A DNA stretch of 64,000 bases from Elymus sibiricus (taxonomy: Eukaryota; Streptophyta; Magnoliopsida; Poales; Poaceae), in assembly GCA_039707655.1 (NCBI GenBank), contig CM077667.1, positions 417,799,409-417,863,408 of the forward strand, written 5' to 3'. The notes beneath the pieces are model-generated. The model was not told where the DNA came from, made no database searches, and saw only the letters and a program-made list of their open reading frames with translations. The position numbers were made by a program, and so were the translations under genes. This document shows positions 56,572-64,000 of the stretch, piece by piece; position 1 is the first letter of the stretch, and every line of letters begins with the position of its first letter.

Positions 56572-59500
56572 ATGGATCACAGAGACTTAGAAAAAGAATA
56601 GTTGTTGGGGGATATAATCCTCGCCGGAGGTGATCCCTTGTCGTATCTCAACGACATCGATGGTCAGGAAGGAGAGGATGACGGCTCCGGTGATCCAACA
56701 ATGGAGGAGGAAGGAGATCATGATGGCTCCGATGACCGAATGGCGGAGGAAGGAGATCATGATCACGGCTCCGGTGACCGAACGGAGGAGGGAGCCTCAA
56801 TTGTTGCGAAGTCCGACGAGGTATGGAGACGAGGCCCGAAGAAAAGGTTGCGCCCGGATGAAAGGTTCACGATCACAGAAGTCGCGAAAGATGGCCAACC
56901 GATTGCTCCCAAGCGGACCAAGGACGCATTTGTACATCAGTGTGGAGTTGTTGTTAGGGACTATGTCTCGATCAGCACCCAGCAATGGAATAAGAATAAT
57001 AAGGACCCTGAAGTTTCTTATGTCCATGATAGACTGAAAGATGATCTTTGGACCGAGCTGATGACAAATTTCAGCCTACCACGAGAGGAGGATCCGAATA
57101 ACCCAGTTATAGAGTGAAAGGTCAAGGCGTTTGCTCTTGAGAAGATGGCAGAACTATTCTGCAACTAGAAGAAAGAGTTGAACACAAAGTTTGTCGAGAA
57201 AGACGAGACTCTGGAATTCATCGGTCGATATGAGAAGATAAGAGATCAATGGCCCGAATTTGTGGCCTACAAGAAATCGGAGAAGGGTAAGAAAAGGTCA
57301 CTCACAAACAAGAAAAATGCTGCAAAGAAGAAGTATCAACATCACACGGGGTCAGGTGGCTATTACAAAGCCCGGACGTTGTGGGACAAAGCTGAGCAAG
57401 ACCTGCTTGCTAAGAATGTCCAACCAGCGACATTGCACTGGCCAGATCATTCAAGGACTTGGTTCTTCGGGGTTGGGGGAACTTTGGACCCAGAAACAGG
57501 GGAGTGTGTTTGGACGGACGAGCAACTTGCAATACCCTTCCGGAAGCTTCAGGCAGCAATCAAGGCAGCGCAGGAAGGGACGTTCATTCCCGACAGAGAG
57601 AAGAACGAGCTGACAGAGGCCCTCGGGAATCCTGAACACCCTGGACGAACACGAGGCACATCAGGCTCCGTTCCGTGGGTGCATGGGTTTCCCGACAGCG
57701 GTGGTTATAGAAGCCGAGAGAGAAAGAGGAAACAGGAAGCAAGCGAAATGCAGAAGCTCAGTGCAAGATTAGCAAAACTAGAGGAACTTGAGAGCCAGCG
57801 AGCTACCGGCCAACCATCTGAGCGGCACGAAGATCCTTCCTTCGACGCTGCCCCAGAAGCTACCCCACCATCTCAGCGGAGAAGCAGCGTGGCTTCCACG
57901 GAGCTCGTTCAGCCTGATTTCACGGCTCCTCGCTACCTTGTGGATAGTATCACGGAGCCTGAACATTGCGAGCTAATGACGAAATGCCAGAACCTGACCT
58001 TCAAGGCGGCGGTCAGCTCTGTTGTACCTCCTCGAGCTGAGGGAACTTTCCATTGCCGTCTGATTCCACATGGCTATGCTGTTGTGACGGTGGATGAAAT
58101 AATGGATGGATTTGAGGGGCTGGAGCTTGACAACCCTACAGGTGAAGAGGATATTATTCTTCTGGAAAATGCTTTGAGGAGTACCTGTCTATGGAGAAAG
58201 GAGTACATCAAGCTTCCAAACTGGACACCTCAGCAGACTCAGCCTCCTCCGACACGTTAGGGCACTCCGCCTCCTCCTCCTCCTCCGGCGCGTCAGGGCA
58301 CTCCGCCTCCTCCTTCTCCTCCTCCGGCGCGTCAGGGCACTCCGCCTCCTCCTTCGCCTCCTCTGGCGCGTCAGGGCACTCCGCCTCCTCCTCCTCCTCC
58401 TCCGACGTGTCAGGGCACTCCGCCTCCTCCGGCGCGTCAGCAACGGCGGAAGAGAGTCGACGCCGCCGCTCCGGCGGCTAGCAGTACAATAGGCGGGAAG
58501 AAATACAAATTTGGTCTAAGCCTCAAGCCTCTTCCAAAGTTACCATATGAGAGGACTTACAAGGAAAGCGTTGAAATCAGTGAAGCCGAAGTGAAGGCCC
58601 ATTTTGCATGGAAACATCCACCTTCGAAGGAAACGGTAGATCCGGTGAAAGCGAAGCGCACTCTGGATGCCCTGAAGCGACCACCACCGCCTCGGCTATC
58701 CAACTATGACCGCATAATTACAAAGACATATGATGAAGCGCAGCGGTCGGGAAGTACTTCCAGTGCTGCAAGAGACAAAAAACGAAGAAGTGGGAAAACA
58801 ATTCCCCAGCTCGGCGAACAGGAGAAGCAATCGTGCCCCCGCTAAAGGTGTCTAGCGATATCGCTAATCATCCGGTGCTACTGCCCGGTACCACTCTTGG
58901 TGATTACGTGGGCGATGATGTACAGTTTGAAACGGCTGAGGTAGTAGTAGCAAAGGACTTTAGATACGAGCACGGGAAGCCTCTCGTCAAACCTGATCAT
59001 CCTCATCTAACAACGATGATGCAAAAATTGCATGAGTGGTACATGGAAACCTGCAGGAAGTGTGGGACCGACAGTTTGATGGTCGGAATTAAAAAAGAGC
59101 ACGACTTCATTGGAGTCGACCTGATGCCTGTTTAATTTGTGGAGTTATTTCAGTTATTCAATCAAGAGGCCCTCGACAAACAACTCATGACTTGCTACTG
59201 TCTGTAAGTATTACTTCTATAATTAAGTCTCTAGCTCAGCTCGTTCATTGTATGTATATATAATTATCCTCACTATATTATGCAGATTGAAGATGGTCGA
59301 ATGCAAAAAAGAACAAATCTATGACATTGGGTTCATTAGCCCAAATACCATAAATGAATGGTCGGTACAAAAGAGAGCCAAAGTTACTGAGGACAACTTG
59401 CTAGAAGCGTTCCTTAGACATCAAAACAAAAGGGAAATACTCTTTCCTTACAACTTCAAGTGAGTGTTATTGTCTTGTGCATATTCGGTTTCGCTTACTC

Positions 59501-60233
59501 GAGGTTAAGTAATGTAATTGATGAGTTATGCGTGCGCAGTTTCCACTTTATTCTGCTATCCATTAAGCTTGACGGGGCATTAGTAACTGTCTTAGACTCG
59601 AGACGTAAAGATCCCGAGTATTATGCGGACATGACTGCAATGCTCCAGAAGTAAGTTCAATCAATACCGGGACCATATCGGCAACTTTCATTCATTTCCT
59701 GATATCAAGTAATCATTTTCTTTGCTTGCCAGGGTTTGGAAAAAGTTCACCGGAATGGTTCCCGGTCTAAACAACGAGCTGCGATTTATACACCCCAAAG
59801 TAAGTAGTACTAGCTAGTTCCGCGCATCTCTCATTGATTCTAGTTTCATCAATACCATTATCATGCTTGCTTATCAGTTTGATTGAACTCTATTCTCGTA
59901 AAGTGCTTGTACCAGGCACCCGGGAATCATTTATGTGGATACTACGTATGCGAGTTCATTCGCCACTCGACCTCTCAGCGGGGCTTCTCTGAGAAACAAT
60001 TTGAAGTACGTAAACAATATTCACAATTTTATTTTATATATTACCATCAATTGTGTTGAGTTTCATTCATATATATGTATTGACCCCCTTCTTTAAATTA
60101 GATTTGGTAGATGCGGGATGAACTCCTACCACATGATCGCATACGAGCAATTCAAGAGGAATTGGCAGGATTCTTTCTTGACCACGTCATACCTGAACAC
60201 GGAGAATACCATGTGGAATTGCAATGGTCTTAG
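56572..60233 (+). pseudogene. CACTA transposase-24 / Ulp1-like gene, broken
   Basis: The ATG at 56572 starts MDHRDLEKE, then a stop, then an acidic region (GDPTMEEEGDHDGSDD). A plant transposase (Ptta/En/Spm, transposase-24) region follows at about 56900-57700, then a coiled coil (QKLSARLAKLEELESQ), a proline-rich repeat and a linker. The end is a multi-exon Ulp1/C48-protease-like domain. Exons after 59203 are 59286-59459, 59540-59650, 59733-59799, 59916-60005 and 60102-60233, all with GT-AG borders. The NFHFILLS His, LDS Asp and LCGYYVCEF Cys fit the catalytic triad, but Lys replaces the usual Gln seven residues before Cys. Stops at 56599, 57115, 57166, 58258, 59133 and 60108, and a frame change near 58830, make it dead. 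Relatives bind element ends or deconjugate SUMO. Confidence 0.82.
58256..58440 (+). repeat. In-frame proline repeat in the transposase-24 gene
   Basis: Five units of about 35-40 bases encoding GTPPPP..PARQ. The first unit carries TAG (58258-58260) where the others have CAG. Confidence 0.85.
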
Positions 60234-60594
60234 GTAGATGATGTTAGGGATTGTAAGAGATGTTATATTGTACATATGTAGTACCGTCAGATAGATATAC
60301 GAAAACTTGTTGTTCGACCAAGCACGGAGAAAGAGATGTCACTTCTCTCTATATATGTTCATGACGATCTTGTGTAATTAATGGTTTCCTTCATTTGCTT
60401 ACTAGCTAGCGTCGAGTTCTCTCTATATGTATAGTAGCTAGCATCGACCAAGCACAGAGAAAGAGAGGTCACTTCTCTCTATTAGCTAGCTAACACAATA
60501 TGAAACCCCTAAATTAACCCTCCAAAACCCCTAAACCCCCCTTCCAAAAAAAAACCCCAGCGCCTGCGAGTTGCTGACGCGTGGCTGCCTTTTG
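60234..60594. other. CACTA right-side non-coding region
   Basis: Includes a partial direct repeat (AGCTAGC, TCGACCAAGCAC, then GAGGTCACTTCTCTCTAT at about 60340 and 60465). A C/A-rich stretch at 60508-60545 has words like ACCCCTAAACCCC. Confidence 0.5.
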
Positions 60595-60780
60595 GTCCCG
60601 GTTGGTGTTACCAACCGGGACTAAAGGTCCTCCTGCCTGGGCGCCCCGCAGCGGCCACGTGGAGCCCCTTTGGTCCCGGTTCGTAAGCAAACCGGGACTA
60701 AATGTTTTGGGTATTAGTCCCGTTTGTTTTGTCCCGGTTCCAGAACCAGGACTAAAGGCCCTCTGGAACCGGGACTAGTA
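60595..60780. repeat. Right subterminal repeats of the CACTA element
   Basis: About six copies of GTCCCGGTT/AACCGGGAC in inverted pairs, mirroring the left end and leading into the right terminus at 60781-60798. Confidence 0.88.
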
Positions 60781-61484
60781 CCCTGTTCTCTACTAGTGTA
60801 CTCGGGCCCTAGTGACAAGCATTAAGCATGGCAAAGTCATAGCAACATCAATCTCAGAACATAGTGGATACTAGGGATCAAGCCCTAACAAAACTAACTC
60901 AATTACATGATGAATCTCATCCAACTCCTCACCGACCAGCAAGCCTACGAAGGAATTACTCACTCCCGGTGGGGAGCATCATGGAATTGGCAATGGAGAA
61001 GGGTTGATGATGACGAAGACCGAAGATTCCCCTCTCCGGAGCTCCAAACGGGCTCCAGATCTGGCCTCCCGATGAAGAACAGGCGGTGGTGGCGGCTCCA
61101 TATCGTAAAACGCAATGAAACTTTCTACCTGTTTTTTTCTCCAAAAATAGGATTTTATAGCGTCAAAATTAGGGTCAGTGGGGCCATGAGGTGGGCACAA
61201 CCCACTAGGGCGCGCCTGGGGGACTGGCGCGCCCTGGTGTATCGTGCCCAGCCAGGGCCCCCCCTCCGATGGTTCTTGGCTCCGGTATTTTTTATTTATT
61301 GTAAAATAAATCTCCAAAAAGTTTCGTCCAGTTCTGAGAACTTTTATTTCTGCACAAAAACAACACCATGGTAGTTCTGCTGAAAACAGCGTCAGTCCGG
61401 GTTAGTTTCATTCAAATCATACAAATTAGAGTTCAAAACAAGGGCAAAAGTGTGAGGAAAAGTAGATACGACGGAGATGTCTCA

Positions 61485-61498
61485 ACTCCCCCAAGCTT
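61485..61498 (-). other. Polypurine tract of the TGA-LTR element
   Basis: The minus strand reads AAGCTTGGGGGAGT directly before the LTR start TGAGACATC, the usual plus-strand primer position. Confidence 0.75.
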
Positions 61499-64000
61499 AA
61501 CCCATTGCTTGTCCTCAAGCAATTCAGTTGACAAACTGAAAGTGATAAAGAAATTTTTTACGAACTCTTTTGTTCTTGTTTACTTATATAAGCTTAAGTA
61601 GCACCCAAGTTTTCAGCAAATATTATGACTAACCATGCCAACAATAACTCTTAGAAATTTTATTAACTCAACTATACACAATGCATGAGGATGACAGTAG
61701 TGCTCTCAGGTCTGGCTCTTATTTGAGAAGGTGATGACTCAACATAAAAGTAAATAGATAGTCCCTTCGCAGAGGGAAGCATGGATTTGCAGAGGTGCCA
61801 GAGCTCAAGGCTTAAAACAGAGATAGATATAATTTTTGGGAGGTACACCCTTCCTGTCAACGTTACGACCAAGAGTTATCAGTATCTTCCATGCTAAACA
61901 AATTAGCGGCGGTTCCCAAGCGGTAAAAGTAAAGGTTTACTCCCCCTCCATCAACAATCACACTCCACGGCTAGCCGCATCCACGAGTACCGTCCAAACC
62001 AACAACATTCCTAGGGGAGTTTTGTTTAATTATTTGTAATTTTTGATTTTGGGACTGGGAATCCCTATTACCACCCTCTCGTGTAAGGACGAGTGAATAA
62101 ACACTCATCATGAGAATAACCCGCTTAGCATGGAAGATACTGATCGCCCCCTGTCGCTCCATGAGCGGTCGAGGCACACAAAACAGATGTTCATTTGAAT
62201 TTTTAGAGATGGCACATGCAAATTTACTTTGGAACGGCAGGGTAATACCGCATATAGGTAGATATAGTGGACTCATCTGGAATAGCTTTGATTTTAGGAT
62301 TTTGATGCACAAGCAGTATTCCCGCTTAGTACAGGCAAAGGCTAGCAAATATATTGAGAAGCGGCCAGCTAGAGAGCGAAAACGATCATGAACATGCATT
62401 ACATATAATGAACATTGACTACTAGCATGAGTAGGATATGGACACCATGCACATAAATATCATGAAGGCTGTGTTGGTTTTGATTCAACTACATGCGTGA
62501 ACATGTGCCAAGTCAAGCCAGTTGAAACATTCAGAGGAGGATACCATATCATCATACCACATCACAACCATTTTAATGCATGTTGACATCCAAGATAAAT
62601 CATTATCCACTCCTAGCTACTTAAGCATGGCATGAACAACTATAATCTCTAATGGTCATTGCAAACATGTTTGATCATAATATGCTGAATCAGGGATACT
62701 AGGTTAAACATATTTACAAAAACAAAAACAAGTTGAGTTCATACCCGCTTTTCTCTGCCACAGTCAATTCATCAAATATCGACATTATTGCCTTTCACTT
62801 GCACGACCGACTGATAAGAAAATAATAATAGTGCAAGAGTGCCGTGGACTAAGCTGGAATCTGCAACAGTTTATTCAAGAGGAGAAGACAAGGTAACATG
62901 GGCTCTTTGTTCAATAACAACAGTGCATATAAAAGCCACTCAACATTTTCATCGTGGTCTTCTCCTTGGTACGACTCAAACAAAGGGAAAAGAATTTCAG
63001 AGAAACACACTAATTTTTTTTGGAGTTTTTGATTTTTCTTGAAGAAAGCTAATTAAAGAGGAAAAACAAAAGCGAGAAAAACTATTTACACGGGAAAGCT
63101 CCCAACAAGCAAAAGAAGAAACGAGAAATCTTTTTGGGTTTTCTTTTGATACTACAATTAAACTAAGCTAGAAAGAAAAACTGAAAATAAGCAGGAAGTG
63201 TTTTTGGATTTTCTCAAAGTTTTTTCAAACACACAAGAAGAAAGCGAGAAAACAAATGTAGCATGGATATTACAATGAAAAAGTGTGAACACCGACAACT
63301 GGAATGAAAAGTGTGAACATGAATGTATTTTCGGTGGAAATACGTACTCCCCCAAGCTTAGGTTTTTGGCCTAGCTTGGTAATCACCATCCGCATGGATA
63401 ATAATCTGAGCGATAGCTCACCAAGGCCCTTGGTGCAAACTCCTCGGCCCTCCTCGCAGCTTCAACCTCCGCATTGTACGCATGGGCCTCGCTCTCAAGA
63501 ACATAGTATCTTCCCCTACTGTGAAAATCAAAGAGAGCAGGAGCAGGCAAAGTAATAGGCACAACGTTTTTTTATTAAATCTCAAGTTATAGGTATAATT
63601 AGTTGTCATGCCCGTAAGGAACCTATGATGCTTCATGGCCTCAAAGTCTAAATACCGAATAGGTAAGATGGGGTCATTTTTTTATTGCACGGAGAAAACA
63701 GGAAACGGGATAATCATGGCATTTTGTTTTATTTGACTAACTAAAACAGAAAATAAAATGTGGGAGCAAAGAGTTGTGCTTACTAGATTCATCAACTTCA
63801 TACCTCTCAAAAATGATCCATTAATAAGGTTGATCAAGTCTTATTAACAACCACTTCCGATTAGCATGAAACCGAAGAACTTTTATAAAATACTAAGTTA
63901 CCTCAATGGGGATGTGCATATCCCCAACAATAAGTATATCATATTTCCTTTTGGCAGTAGGTAGAGGTAATTGAAAACTTCCAATAGTGATGGTCGGAGA
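61499..64000 (-). mobile_element. Internal (3') region of the TGA-LTR retrotransposon
   Basis: Non-coding 3' internal sequence of the minus-strand element whose 3' LTR ends at 61484; it continues past the window. It contains the word TTGTCCTCAAGCAATTC beside the PPT, a perfect 20-base inverted repeat (61878-61897 and 62125-62144) and a second purine-tract-like CTCCCCCAAGCTT at 63348. Frames are short and without domains. The superfamily cannot be assigned without pol. Confidence 0.6.

Larger units (their letters stand above)
48420..60798 (+). mobile_element. CACTA (En/Spm) transposon, 12.4 kb
   Basis: The termini CACTAGTAGAAAACAGGG (left) and CACTAGTAGAGAACAGGG (right, complement) match at 17 of 18 bases. 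The 3-bp target duplication is TAC (48417-48419 and 60799-60801). Subterminal repeats of the form GTCCCGGTT/AACCGGGAC flank both ends and also occur inside. Cargo in order: coiled-coil/membrane ORF, TNP2 transposase, 339-bp tandem array, hairpin, second promoter-like block, 133-aa ORF, and transposase-24/Ulp1 gene. Both large genes are broken, so this copy would need help in trans. Confidence 0.95.
47704..61484 (-). repeat. 3' LTR (about 1.4 kb) split by a CACTA insertion
   Basis: The left part is 47704-48419 (starting TGATAACCCACAAG on +) and the right part 60802-61484 (ending GATGTCTCA). On the minus strand it therefore runs from TGAGACATC to TGGGTTATCA. The purine tract at 61485-61498 sits directly upstream on the minus strand, so this is a 3' LTR and the internal domain lies to the right. 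Removing 48420-60798 plus one TAC rejoins the LTR cleanly. I recognise the sequence as a common Triticeae LTR but do not assign a family name. Confidence 0.85.

Noticed and set aside
1..64000. tRNA, rRNA or other structured RNA genes
   Set aside because: I saw no tRNA A/B box pair or rRNA-like stretch; the tRNA-Met matches are primer sites of LTR elements.

Overview
This window reads as intergenic DNA from a large grass genome, most probably the wheat/barley/rye tribe (Triticeae). The reasons are nested LTR retrotransposons with initiator-tRNA-Met primer sites, a CACTA transposon with CCGGTT-type subterminal repeats, Stowaway MITEs, a non-autonomous LTR element with 4.6-kb LTRs (the LARD/Sukkula type known from barley and its relatives), and a very GC-rich monocot-style MYB exon. 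There are only two intact cellular genes: an R2R3-MYB of the repressor subgroup 4 type on + (3057-4002, one intron) and a single-exon MATH-BTB protein on - (20954-22036). A decayed MATH-BTB paralogue lies next to the latter (18185-18963).

Layout. 1-12,000: the MYB gene among three copies of one TIR transposon family with 3-bp TNA target duplications (1-327 partial, 4769-5901, 9439-10622). Two copies carry small ORFs that are not transposases. A LINE tail with an open RNase H-like frame (1269-2147) and a Stowaway MITE (11690-12022) lie nearby. 12,000-18,000: AT-rich intergenic DNA with a diverged 0.6-kb direct duplication and an 81-bp Stowaway. 18,000-22,040: the MATH-BTB pair, separated by a LINE fragment. 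22,040-25,082: a GC-rich patch, a hAT-like MITE and a broken trihelix-like ORF. 25,083-42,499: an LTR retrotransposon array in the order internal-LTR-internal-LTR (minus orientation, no gag or pol). 42,500-47,703: fragments of other LTR elements, with a broken Copia-type gag. 47,704-64,000: a minus-strand LTR element whose 1.4-kb 3' LTR was split by a 12.4-kb CACTA transposon (48,420-60,798).

The CACTA element carries a small coiled-coil/membrane ORF, a TNP2-type transposase gene, a four-unit 339-bp tandem array, a 57-bp near-perfect hairpin, an internal block of subterminal-type repeats ahead of a second gene set, one intact 133-aa ORF, and a transposase-24/Ulp1-type gene. All but the 133-aa ORF are broken by stops or frameshifts, so the copy should be non-autonomous. 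The nesting order can be read directly: CACTA inserted into the TGA-LTR element, which inserted into the LTR of the Copia-type element.

The host genes do not form a pathway. The MYB probably represses phenylpropanoid-type targets, and the MATH-BTB protein probably feeds substrates to a Cullin-3 ubiquitin ligase. Family names come from recognising motifs by eye; no database search was run.
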